Of a stretch of 5,376 bases of DNA, positions 1 to 5,376 are shown one piece after another (position 1 is the first letter of the stretch; each line of letters opens with the position of its first letter). The stretch is from Gammaproteobacteria bacterium. GTDB taxonomy: Bacteria > Pseudomonadota > Gammaproteobacteria > Pseudomonadales > UBA3067. The stretch covers positions 24,314 through 29,689 of the forward strand of contig NVVB01000013.1 of NCBI GenBank assembly GCA_002402085.1, written 5' to 3'. The notes beneath the pieces were generated by a model that had not been told where the DNA came from, ran no database searches, and worked only from the letters and a program-made list of their open reading frames with translations. Both the position numbers and the translations under genes were made by a program.

Positions 1-838
1 CACCAATCTCAAGCAATATATGGGAAGCATCCCTAGTCTGAGACTCCTCAAGGGAAGCGATTCGTATTGCAAACTGGGCTTCAATTTCTTCGTCGGTAAC
101 ACTGATACCAGTCTCGAACCCTTCCTTCTTCAGCTCAATATATTCCAATGCGACCTGCTCAGGAATCTTATAGCTTTCTCTGTTTTTTTCGAAGTACTGT
201 TCAATTTCTTGTTCAGTCACATCGATCTGCCCTTTAACCTTAAGCAAAGGGATTTGCAGATAACTGATATCTCTTTTCTGATCGTTTAATTTGACCAGCT
301 GATCTATCTCAACAGAAGTCGCGAATTCAGTACCGAAGTACCCGCCTCTGATTTGATCACCTTTTTTGTCTTTTCGAAGCTCTTCAAAAAAACCACCAAC
401 ACTCATATTAGCGCGTCGCAACAATTGCTGGAACAACACCTCAGAAAACACGCCATCCCGTTGAAACGAAGCGCTCTCTCGAATCTCTTTATGAACGCCC
501 TCTAGGCCGATGTAATGGCCATTATCATCTGCATACTGAATCAGCAGTTCTCTGTAGATCATCCCTTCGAGCACATTCGGTCGTAGACTCTCAACGCTCA
601 ACAAATCTTTGGGATACTGATCGCCAAATCGAGAAACAATGCGCTGGCGTTGTAAATCGATCGCTCGACGTAGCTCTTGAGTCCCAATGTCGTTTCCGTT
701 CACAGACACAACACTGTCATCCACGCCAGCTGACTCAAAAATAGACGAGACACCAAACAAGGCAAACGGTGTTATAAATAACGCAATGAGAGCTTTTCCA
801 AGCCACCCTTTAATTAGATTTCTAAATGTATCCAACAT
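1..838 (-). CDS. ppiD: PpiD, periplasmic folding chaperone / peptidyl-prolyl isomerase family, N-terminal part (runs off left edge)
   Basis: I translated this frame by hand: it is open from an ATG at 838 to the window edge, giving 279 residues with no stop. Residues 1-12 are short and basic. Residues 13-34 (core ALIALFITPFALFGVSSIF) form one membrane anchor, so the rest should lie in the periplasm. Residues ~39-260 are a charged, helical SurA-N-like chaperone region. The frame ends in RDASHILLEIG (269-279), where ASHIL is the usual opening of a parvulin rotamase domain, so the catalytic and C-terminal parts are outside the window. Family members are about 620 residues, so just under half is present. 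Known role of the family: an inner-membrane chaperone near the Sec translocon that helps newly exported proteins; the isomerase activity of E. coli PpiD is doubtful. Position after hupB is the typical one. A GGAG at 850-853, 11 nt upstream, supports this start. Confidence 0.93.
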   Translation of the reverse strand, partial: MLDTFRNLIKGWLGKALIALFITPFALFGVSSIFESAGVDDSVVSVNGNDIGTQELRRAIDLQRQRIVSRFGDQYPKDLLSVESLRPNVLEGMIYRELLIQYADDNGHYIGLEGVHKEIRESASFQRDGVFSEVLFQQLLRRANMSVGGFFEELRKDKKGDQIRGGYFGTEFATSVEIDQLVKLNDQKRDISYLQIPLLKVKGQIDVTEQEIEQYFEKNRESYKIPEQVALEYIELKKEGFETGISVTDEEIEAQFAIRIASLEESQTRDASHILLEIG

Positions 839-849
839 ACCCAGCTTTG

Positions 850-853
850 CTCC
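850..853 (-). promoter_or_regulatory. ppiD ribosome binding site
   Basis: On the minus strand GGAG lies 11 nt before the ATG at 838, a slightly long but workable spacing. No better start codon with a Shine-Dalgarno sequence is visible nearby, and the protein from this ATG begins with the short basic stretch and membrane anchor expected for PpiD. The site sits only 9 nt beyond the end of the terminator T-run, so the ppiD leader and the terminator are tightly packed. Confidence 0.6.
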
Positions 854-862
854 ATTTTTAAC

Positions 863-902
863 AAAAAAAAGACGCTATCCCAATGCGGAGGAGCGTCTTT
901 TT
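863..902 (-). terminator. Rho-independent terminator between hupB and ppiD, possibly bidirectional
   Basis: The arms AAAAAGACGCT (866-876) and AGCGTCTTTTT (892-902) are perfect complements, 11 bp. The 15-nt loop can add a further TCC/GGA pairing (878-880 with 887-889). Read on the minus strand, the hairpin is followed by eight T residues (870-863). Read on the plus strand it ends in five T residues, so it could work both ways. It lies 257 nt after the hupB stop and 24 nt before the ppiD ATG. It would therefore end hupB or spacer transcripts, and any transcript reaching ppiD from further upstream must read through it. Confidence 0.85.
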
Positions 903-912
903 AAAACTCTAT

Positions 913-932
913 TTCTCAAATTGAGAATTATA
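913..932 (-). promoter_or_regulatory. Candidate -10 element with overlapping palindrome upstream of ppiD
   Basis: On the minus strand a perfect TATAAT occupies 932-927. A 7-1-7 inverted repeat, TTCTCAA-A-TTGAGAA (913-927), touches its downstream edge, which is the layout of a repressor site. A second shorter inverted repeat (AAGAT-TC-ATCTT, 939-950) lies where the spacer would be. There is no good -35 hexamer at 16-18 nt, so if this is a promoter it would need an activator or another factor. Transcription from it would start near 920 and then enter the terminator hairpin before reaching ppiD. This is inference from motif spacing only. Confidence 0.3.
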
Positions 933-1134
933 TAAGCCAAGATTCATCTTAGAATTTCGCTACCCTAAAAATGCACTTTGTAAATTTATTCTTGAGGATA
1001 GGCCATGTTTACGGTTTATGTTAGAGGATTATCTAACCGGTCGAAACTGGTCTCTTACGATAGGTCATCTTAATTGTGGGTAGCCCCGCTGGATTACACC
1101 ATTAAGACTATCCCTTTCGGACAAAACTACGCTC

Positions 1135-1149
1135 AAGCTGAATCAGCTT
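1135..1149. repeat. 15-bp palindrome just after the hupB stop
   Basis: AAGCTGA-A-TCAGCTT is a perfect 7-1-7 inverted repeat, lying 9 nt beyond the hupB stop codon. As RNA it could form only a 5-bp hairpin with a 5-nt loop. No T-run follows on the minus strand, so it is not a standard terminator. It may be a protein-binding site, an mRNA 3'-end stabilising hairpin, or chance. Confidence 0.45.
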
Positions 1150-1158
1150 ATTGAATTA

Positions 1159-1434
1159 TTATGTGTTAACAGCATCTTTTAATGCTTTACCTGCTTTGAA
1201 GCTAGGAATCTTAGCCGCAGGGATATCAATCGGATCACCTGTTTGGGGATTCCGCCCAGTTCTAGCAGCTCGGTCCTTAACGCTGAAGGTACCAAAACCC
1301 ACTAACACCACTTGGTCGCCGTCTTTTAATGCATCGGATACTGTGCCAATCATCGCGTCTAAGGCTCTACCAGCAGAAGCCTTTGGAAGGTCCGAGGAAG
1401 CTGCTATACGGTCGATAAGTTCGGATTTATTCAC
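1159..1434 (-). CDS. hupB: DNA-binding protein HU-beta
   Basis: The 91-residue product has the normal HU length and no gaps. HU is a small dimeric nucleoid protein that binds and bends DNA without strong sequence preference and helps replication, recombination and transcription. Residues 1-45 form the helical dimerisation part ([12 protein letters not shown] onward). GFGTF (46-50) is the HU signature. The DNA-binding beta arm carries RTGRNPQTG (58-66), with Pro63 as the residue that inserts between base pairs. The C-terminal helix is [11 protein letters not shown]. The sequence is closest to the beta rather than the alpha HU subunit of E. coli as I recall them, and the position between lon and ppiD agrees. 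The start is a GTG at 1434-1432; no upstream in-frame start fits the family, and the AAGGGGAG just before it supports the choice. The 487-nt gap upstream implies its own promoter. E. coli HU-beta is a known Lon substrate. Confidence 0.97.
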   Translation of the reverse strand: MNKSELIDRIAASSDLPKASAGRALDAMIGTVSDALKDGDQVVLVGFGTFSVKDRAARTGRNPQTGDPIDIPAAKIPSFKAGKALKDAVNT

Positions 1435-1438
1435 TTTA

Positions 1439-1446
1439 CTCCCCTT
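1439..1446 (-). promoter_or_regulatory. hupB ribosome binding site preceding a GTG start
   Basis: On the minus strand AAGGGGAG precedes the GTG start. Its end is 4 nt from the start codon, and the AAGGGG part is 6 nt away. This strong purine run fixes GTG as the start and may offset the weaker initiation codon of a very highly expressed protein. Confidence 0.7.
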
Positions 1447-1517
1447 AAATAAACAACCATTTCATGTTGCAATTTTCAAGTTTTTAATACGGTATCCATC
1501 CATATCGTTTCCGTTGC

Positions 1518-1545
1518 CTTATAAAAGCAAGAGAATCGACACCAA
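1518..1545 (-). promoter_or_regulatory. Candidate sigma-70 promoter for hupB
   Basis: On the minus strand TTGGTG (1545-1540) and TATAAG (1523-1518) are separated by 16 nt, giving a plausible -35/-10 pair. Transcription would start near 1510 and leave a leader of roughly 75 nt before hupB. E. coli hupB is known to have several promoters, so others in this gap are likely. A bare TATAAT at 1693-1688 on the same strand lacks a matching -35. Confidence 0.35.
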
Positions 1546-1599
1546 CGCTACCGGCCATTTATCAATTAATGATTCTGTTATCGAGCCAAAAGTGGACAC

Positions 1600-1622
1600 C
1601 AGTAAAGCCAACGGTTTTACTG
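1600..1622. repeat. 23-bp inverted repeat upstream of hupB
   Basis: CAGTAAAGCC (1600-1609), a 3-nt centre AAC, and GGTTTTACTG (1613-1622) pair at 9 of 10 positions. The remaining position is G-U if transcribed on the plus strand and A-C on the minus strand. It lies about 165 nt upstream of the hupB start and 55 nt upstream of the candidate -35. That placement suits a regulatory protein site. A hairpin in a longer upstream leader is possible, but no T-run follows on either strand, so it is not a terminator. Confidence 0.55.
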
Positions 1623-1921
1623 ACTATTCGCTACTTTCTCTCGAACCCTCTAAATATTTAATTGGCCTAGATGCTATACCAATAGAATTATAATTTCGAG
1701 GATATTTAGCCCTTTTTTTACTGCAGAATAGAAACAAACGCCCAGCTCTCATTTATATGAGAATATCATTGAAAATCTTTCGAAAGCGTGACTTTAAATT
1801 TTCTGGGGTGGCGCCAAACCAGGTCTAGCGCCGGGGCTTCGATTCATTCTGCAGATTTGAAGAGGGAATATACCACCAATTAAAAGCATTGGCAGTATCA
1901 TTGTGGAGTATTAACAAAAAA

Positions 1922-4342
1922 TTAATGCGTACTAACCCGGTTAGATTTATCCTCACCGTCTTTAGCTTCTATTTTGGCCAATTCCTCATCGGAAAGAGGT
2001 TCTGGCATCCGCTGCAAAGCGATCTCCAAGACTTCATCAATCCATTTCACTGGACGAATATCTAGATCCTGCTTAATGTTATCTGGAATCTCTTTCAGGT
2101 CACGACGATTCTCATCAGGGATCAAAACTGTATCAATCCCCCCGCGATGCGCAGCCAATAACTTTTCTTTCAAGCCTCCGATTGGCAACACTTGTCCGCG
2201 CAGCGTGATCTCTCCGGTCATCGCAACATTTGCTCTAACTGGGATTTCCGTTAATACAGAAACAAGCGCAGTACACATGCCAATACCCGCACTAGGCCCA
2301 TCCTTCGGCGTCGCACCTTCAGGAATATGGATATGAATATCATGGCTTTCCAAGAAGTTCGGCCTAATCCCAAGCACTTGGCCTCGACTACGCACCACGG
2401 TCATTGCCGCTTGAATCGACTCTTGCATTACGTCGCCTAAAGAGCCCGTTCGAATCTGGCGCCCCTTACCAGGCATTGCTGTGGCCTCAATAGTAAGTAA
2501 TTCACCGCCCACAGACGTCCAAGCCAAGCCGGTAACCTGGCCAACCTGATCGTTATCTTCAGCTTTACCGTAATTACTTTTACGAACGCCACTGTAGTCC
2601 TCAAGATTTTCGCTGGTGACTCGGACATCAATCGCATCCTTACCCCCAAGCACATGTTCTTTGACGACCTTACGGCAAACCTTAGCAACTTCTCGCTCAA
2701 GGTTTCTTACTCCAGCCTCGCGCGTGTAATAACGAACCAAATCAAGAATGGCCTCTGTCTCGATGGCCAACTCTTCTTTCTCTAGGCCATTGTTCTTCAT
2801 TTGCTTCGGAATCAAATATTGCTCAGCAATATTGACCTTTTCGTCTTCTGTATAACCAGGCAGACGAATAATTTCCATACGATCAAGCAACGGCGCCGGA
2901 ATATTCATCGAGTTAGACGTACACAAAAACATCACATCAGACAAATCATAATCCACTTCAAGATAATGATCATTGAAGGTGTTATTTTGTTCAGGGTCTA
3001 ACACTTCTAACAGTGCTGAGGCGGGATCTCCGCGATTATCCGCACCCATTTTGTCAATTTCATCCAAAAGAAACAGCGGATTTTTCACCCCAACTTTAGA
3101 AAGCTTTTGTATCAACTTGCCAGGCATAGAACCAATATAAGTACGTCGATGGCCTCTAATCTCGGCTTCATCTCGCACCCCACCTAAAGCCATACGGATA
3201 TACTTTCTATTCGTGGCCCGAGCAATGGATTGACCCAAAGAGGTTTTACCCACCCCAGGAGGCCCTACAAGACACAACACAGGCCCTTTCAATTTTTTAA
3301 CCCGAGATTGCACCGCTAAATATTCGAGAATTCGTTCTTTAACTTCATCCAAACCATAATGATCTGCGTCTAAAGTATCCCCAGCCTTACCTAAATCATG
3401 ACTGACTTTACTACGCTTTTTCCAAGGCACACCGATCATCCAATCGATATAACTGCGCACCACTGTCGCCTCGGCAGACATTGGAGACATCATTTTCAGC
3501 TTATTAAGCTCAGAAATAGACTTCTCTTGCGCTTCTTTAGGCATCCCTGCGGATAAAATCTTTTTCTCTAAGTCTTCGACTTCGTTACTGCCATCTTCTA
3601 AGTCTCCGAGTTCTTTTTGAATCGCTTTCATCTGCTCATTCAAATAATACTCACGCTGACTCTTTTCCATTTGCTTTTTAACGCGGCCACGAATGCGCTT
3701 TTCGACCTGAAGCAAATCAATTTCCGACTCTAACAAACCCATCAAAAATTCGAAGCGATCTTTCAAGCCAAACATTTCCAAAATGTTTTGCTTGTCTTCA
3801 ATCTTTAGCGACATATGCGCAGCGATGGTATCTACCAGCCGGCTAGGCTCTTCAATCCCGGTGACAGAGGTCAATATTTCTGGGGGTACTTTTTTACTCA
3901 ATTTCACATATTGTTCAAACTGAGTCATCATTGCACGAACTAACACTTCCGTCTCACGCTCGTCCACACCCTCTGCGACAATCTCTTTCAGAGACGCCAC
4001 AAAAAACTTTTCATTTTGAGAAAGTCCGACCACATCGGCACGATACCCTCCCTCAACCAGAACCTTTACTGTTCCATCTGGCAATTTCAACAACTGCAAT
4101 ATGGTTGAAACGGTACCGATGTTGTATAAATCTTTAATTTCAGGCTCATCATCCGAAGCATTTTTTTGCGCGACAAGTAAAATTTGCTTATTACCCGCCA
4201 TCGCCGCTTCTAGCGCATTGATTGACTTTTCTCTGCCCACAAAAAGCGGGATGACCATGTGAGGATAGACAACGACGTCGCGAAGCGGTAACAAGGGGAT
4301 ATCAGTTTGTATTTGACTCTCACTGACTGATTGATCAGACAT
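1922..4342 (-). CDS. lon: ATP-dependent Lon protease
   Basis: The product from the ATG at 4342 has 806 residues; E. coli Lon has 784. Lon forms a cytosolic hexamer that unfolds and degrades damaged proteins and short-lived regulators. Domains in order: N-terminal substrate-binding domain (~15-200, with [15 protein letters not shown]), helical/coiled-coil linker (~200-300), AAA+ module and Ser-Lys protease domain (~600-780). Visible motifs are Walker A GPPGVGKT (360-367), Walker B LLDEID (425-430), a sensor-1 Asn in TSNSMN (477), an arginine in LLDRME (488), the catalytic Ser684 in PKDGPSAG and Lys725 in GGLKEK. All active-site residues are present. The frame is open upstream to a GTG at 4369, but that start lacks a ribosome binding site and would add nine unconserved residues. 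The tail after ~776 is longer than in E. coli and rich in charged residues. It lies between clpX and hupB with its own likely promoter. Confidence 0.98.
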   Translation of the reverse strand: MSDQSVSESQIQTDIPLLPLRDVVVYPHMVIPLFVGREKSINALEAAMAGNKQILLVAQKNASDDEPEIKDLYNIGTVSTILQLLKLPDGTVKVLVEGGYRADVVGLSQNEKFFVASLKEIVAEGVDERETEVLVRAMMTQFEQYVKLSKKVPPEILTSVTGIEEPSRLVDTIAAHMSLKIEDKQNILEMFGLKDRFEFLMGLLESEIDLLQVEKRIRGRVKKQMEKSQREYYLNEQMKAIQKELGDLEDGSNEVEDLEKKILSAGMPKEAQEKSISELNKLKMMSPMSAEATVVRSYIDWMIGVPWKKRSKVSHDLGKAGDTLDADHYGLDEVKERILEYLAVQSRVKKLKGPVLCLVGPPGVGKTSLGQSIARATNRKYIRMALGGVRDEAEIRGHRRTYIGSMPGKLIQKLSKVGVKNPLFLLDEIDKMGADNRGDPASALLEVLDPEQNNTFNDHYLEVDYDLSDVMFLCTSNSMNIPAPLLDRMEIIRLPGYTEDEKVNIAEQYLIPKQMKNNGLEKEELAIETEAILDLVRYYTREAGVRNLEREVAKVCRKVVKEHVLGGKDAIDVRVTSENLEDYSGVRKSNYGKAEDNDQVGQVTGLAWTSVGGELLTIEATAMPGKGRQIRTGSLGDVMQESIQAAMTVVRSRGQVLGIRPNFLESHDIHIHIPEGATPKDGPSAGIGMCTALVSVLTEIPVRANVAMTGEITLRGQVLPIGGLKEKLLAAHRGGIDTVLIPDENRRDLKEIPDNIKQDLDIRPVKWIDEVLEIALQRMPEPLSDEELAKIEAKDGEDKSNRVSTH

Positions 4343-4349
4343 CAACTTA

Positions 4350-4355
4350 TCCTTT
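4350..4355 (-). promoter_or_regulatory. lon ribosome binding site, decides the start
   Basis: On the minus strand AAAGGA lies 7 nt upstream of the ATG at 4342, which is ideal spacing. The alternative in-frame GTG at 4369 has only AATTTAG before it. The site therefore favours a protein beginning MSDQSVSES over one with nine extra residues. Confidence 0.8.
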
Positions 4356-4373
4356 GGTTTAGTTTCCACCTAA

Positions 4374-4400
4374 ATTAAAAGCGCGCTAATGGGATTTCAA
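4374..4400 (-). promoter_or_regulatory. Weak candidate sigma-70 promoter for lon
   Basis: On the minus strand TTGAAA (4400-4395) is followed after 15 nt by TTTAAT (4379-4374), or after 17 nt by the poorer TAATTT. The -35 is good, but the spacing to the better -10 is short. If used, transcription would start within about 30 nt of the lon ATG. This is a motif-only call. Confidence 0.25.
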
Positions 4401-4452
4401 GTGTTAAATTTAAGCAGCGGCTTTTTCTGGAATTAATTAGCCCTCGATTAAT

Positions 4453-4480
4453 CATTGGGGCTATACGATTGAAATACAAG
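4453..4480 (-). promoter_or_regulatory. Candidate heat-shock (sigma-32) promoter for lon
   Basis: On the minus strand CTTGTAT (4480-4474) is followed, after a 13-nt spacer, by CCCCAATG (4460-4453). The established sigma-32 pattern is CTTGAAA, a spacer of roughly 11-16 nt, then CCCCATNT; here the C-rich -10 and the CTTG are both kept. lon is a classic sigma-32 gene in E. coli, and this motif lies between the clpX terminator and lon, about 110-140 nt upstream of the lon start. Both position and sequence fit, but no transcription data are available. Confidence 0.5.
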
Positions 4481-4497
4481 TTTTTGAGAGCAAAAAC

Positions 4498-4524
4498 AAA
4501 AAAAGGGCTCAACGCCCTTTTTTG
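4498..4524 (-). terminator. Rho-independent terminator after clpX, symmetric
   Basis: GGGC (4505-4508) pairs with GCCC (4514-4517) across a 5-nt loop, and the stem is extended by A-T pairs from 4504/4518 to 4499/4523. On the minus strand the hairpin runs into seven or more T residues. It begins 10 nt after the clpX stop. The A/T symmetry means it could also stop plus-strand transcription. It separates clpX from lon, so lon needs its own promoter or read-through. Confidence 0.88.
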
Positions 4525-4533
4525 TCTTAATGC

Positions 4534-5376
4534 TTAATCTGAAGCGGCTTGCGCCTGCTCGTTATTTTCATAAATGAGCAACGGTTCGGAGTCGCCACTA
4601 ATAGAGGCCTCATCAACCACCACCTTAGCAAGATCCTCAATAGAGGGAACTTCGTACATCGTACTTAGAAGAATATTCTCTAAAATAGATCTCAACCCTC
4701 GAGCGCCGGTCTTACGTTCCAAAGCCCTGTGCGCAATTGCAGCAAGTGCCTCTTCTCTAAAGTCCAACTCAACGTCTTCCATTTCAAATAACCGAGCGTA
4801 TTGCTTGGTCAACGCATTTTTGGGCTCGGTCAAAATCCTAACCAAAGCCTCTTCATCAAGCTCTTCGAGAGTAGCAATCACTGGCAATCGCCCCACAAAC
4901 TCGGGAATCAAACCATATTTCACCAAATCTTCAGGTGCGACGCCCTTAAGTGTCACGCCAAGATTCTTGCTATCACTTTTGCTACTTACTGCAGCAGAAA
5001 AACCAATACCGCTTTTTTCCGAACGAGCCCGAATAACGCTGTCCAACCCAGAGAATGCACCGCCACAAATAAACAATATATTAGATGTATCTACTTGTAA
5101 GAATTCTTGCTGAGGGTGCTTCCTTCCACCTTGAGGCGGAACCGACGCGACAGTGCCTTCAATTAGCTTAAGCAGCGCCTGTTGAACGCCCTCACCTGAA
5201 ACGTCACGGGTGATTGAGGGGTTGTCAGACTTTCTGGAGATCTTATCGATTTCATCGATATAGACAATTCCCATCTGAGCTTTTTCAACTTCGTAATCAC
5301 ATTTTTGAAGCAGTTTCTGAATGATATTCTCGACATCTTCACCCACGTAACCTGCTTCGGTAAGCGTAGTCGCATC
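4534..5376 (-). CDS. clpX: ATP-dependent Clp protease ATP-binding subunit ClpX, C-terminal part (runs off right edge)
   Basis: The frame is open from the right edge to a TAA at 4534, giving 280 residues. It begins [18 protein letters not shown], which corresponds to about residue 144 of E. coli ClpX (424 aa). The zinc-binding domain and Walker A motif are therefore outside the window; the gene is cut by the edge, not truncated in nature. ClpX is a cytosolic AAA+ hexamer that unfolds tagged proteins and feeds them into ClpP. In partial numbering the motifs are the GYVG pore loop (9-12), Walker B VYIDEID (38-44), the RKH pore loop (85-87), the ClpP-binding IGF loop in SGIGFSAAV (124-126), an arginine finger in EFVGRLP (163) and sensor 2 in KTGARGLRS (226). 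The IGF loop shows that it partners with ClpP; clpP would be expected just outside the right edge. A terminator follows directly. Confidence 0.97.
   Translation of the reverse strand, partial: DATTLTEAGYVGEDVENIIQKLLQKCDYEVEKAQMGIVYIDEIDKISRKSDNPSITRDVSGEGVQQALLKLIEGTVASVPPQGGRKHPQQEFLQVDTSNILFICGGAFSGLDSVIRARSEKSGIGFSAAVSSKSDSKNLGVTLKGVAPEDLVKYGLIPEFVGRLPVIATLEELDEEALVRILTEPKNALTKQYARLFEMEDVELDFREEALAAIAHRALERKTGARGLRSILENILLSTMYEVPSIEDLAKVVVDEASISGDSEPLLIYENNEQAQAASD

Larger units (their letters stand above)
903..1158. other. hupB-ppiD spacer with several inverted repeats; candidate structured RNA or hupB 3' UTR
   Basis: No protein gene is visible: open frames on the minus strand are at most about a dozen codons, such as one starting at 1068. 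The spacer contains a long-range stem in which GATAG-(GTCA)-TCTTAAT (1059-1074) pairs with ATTAAGA-CTATC (1101-1112), 12 bp with one 4-nt bulge, enclosing a GC-rich apical segment. Next to it are a 6-bp hairpin GTTAGA/TCTAAC (1020-1037) and a 6-bp hairpin ACCGGT-CGAA-ACTGGT (1036-1051), which share two bases and so exclude each other. GATAGGCCAT (997-1006) is repeated as GATAGGTCAT (1059-1068). On the minus strand the region ends in the terminator at 863-902, which fits a hupB 3' UTR or a separate small RNA. It does not match a tRNA, and I cannot place it in a known riboswitch or RNA family. Confidence 0.35.
1435..1921. other. lon-hupB intergenic region, no gene recognised
   Basis: This 487-nt gap is long for the locus. 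Besides the candidate hupB promoter and the 23-bp inverted repeat it holds a 6-bp hairpin TCTCAT-TTAT-ATGAGA (1747-1762), a GC-rich stem GGCGC/GCGCC (1810-1814 with 1828-1832), and CTGCAGAAT at 1721-1729 with its inverted copy at 1847-1854 and flanking base. No convincing lon terminator is present: the GC-rich stem is not followed by a T-run on the minus strand. The longest minus-strand frame I noticed near lon is about 35 codons (start near 1902) with no ribosome binding site or recognisable family. A tRNA is not present. The gap is best read as hupB regulatory DNA plus an unassigned stretch at 1740-1921. Confidence 0.5.

Noticed and set aside
1020..1037. Integron attC-like core sites (GTTAGAG and ATCTAAC)
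   Set aside because: Core orientation and spacing are wrong for attC, one core breaks the consensus, and there is no integrase or cassette context.
1036..1051. T-arm-like hairpin ACCGGT-CGAA-ACTGGT as part of a tRNA or tmRNA
   Set aside because: Loop and stem sizes do not fit a tRNA T arm and no acceptor or anticodon arm can be built around it.
1151..1693. 180-codon plus-strand open frame covering hupB and its upstream region
   Set aside because: Half of it is the antisense of hupB, whose HU identity is certain; the other half covers hupB regulatory DNA. The protein matches no family I know.
1688..1714. Plus-strand terminator suggested by AGCCC followed by seven T residues
   Set aside because: No complementary GGGCT arm lies upstream, so no hairpin can form.
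1807..1877. Possible tRNA: 71-nt segment on the minus strand with GGTGG...CCACC ends
   Set aside because: No T-loop TTCGA in the right place, no D-arm pattern and no workable anticodon arm; only the outer ends are complementary.
1794..1902. About 35-codon minus-strand frame (start near 1902) following lon
   Set aside because: No Shine-Dalgarno sequence, no recognised family, and a length expected by chance.
2437..2700. 87-codon minus-strand frame inside lon
   Set aside because: Out of frame within the intact lon coding sequence, with no family resemblance.
4343..4369. GTG at 4369 as the lon start, giving 815 residues
   Set aside because: No ribosome binding site precedes it, and the nine added residues have no counterpart in E. 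coli Lon; the ATG at 4342 has an ideal AAAGGA.
4574..5113. 179-codon plus-strand open frame opposite clpX
   Set aside because: Fully antisense to an unmistakable ClpX sequence; serine-rich composition is typical of a shadow frame.

Overview
The window is a minus-strand run of conserved protein quality-control and nucleoid genes in the order clpX (3' part), lon, hupB, ppiD (5' part). This order is familiar from gammaproteobacteria such as Escherichia coli and Pseudomonas. The Lon, HU-beta and ClpX proteins match my memory of the E. coli sequences closely over long stretches, so a gammaproteobacterium is well supported. The N-terminus of PpiD (MLDTFRNLIKGWLGKALIA) looks more like marine or Acinetobacter-type relatives than enterics. 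Base composition is moderate to AT-leaning. Genus and order cannot be fixed from this window.

Layout from high to low coordinates, following transcription: clpX lacks its first ~143 codons (off the right edge) and ends at 4534, followed 10 nt later by a strong hairpin and T-run terminator (4498-4524). A 191-nt gap carries a candidate heat-shock (sigma-32-like) promoter and a weaker sigma-70-like promoter for lon. lon (4342-1922) is intact, with all AAA+ and Ser-Lys protease motifs. A long 487-nt gap holds a candidate hupB promoter, a 23-bp inverted repeat and a few weaker hairpins, but no convincing gene. hupB (1434-1159) is intact and starts with GTG. A 320-nt gap then holds several inverted repeats, a strong terminator hairpin (863-902) and the ppiD ribosome binding site. 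ppiD starts at 838 and runs off the left edge just as its parvulin domain begins.

Together the genes encode a cytosolic unfoldase for ClpP (ClpX), an independent ATP-dependent protease (Lon), a DNA-architectural protein (HU-beta, a known Lon substrate in E. coli) and an inner-membrane periplasmic chaperone (PpiD). Nothing here looks like a mobile element, CRISPR array, phage or new defence system. The parts worth a second look are non-coding: the structured hupB-ppiD spacer with a terminator inside the ppiD leader, the inverted repeat upstream of hupB, and the heat-shock-like promoter before lon.
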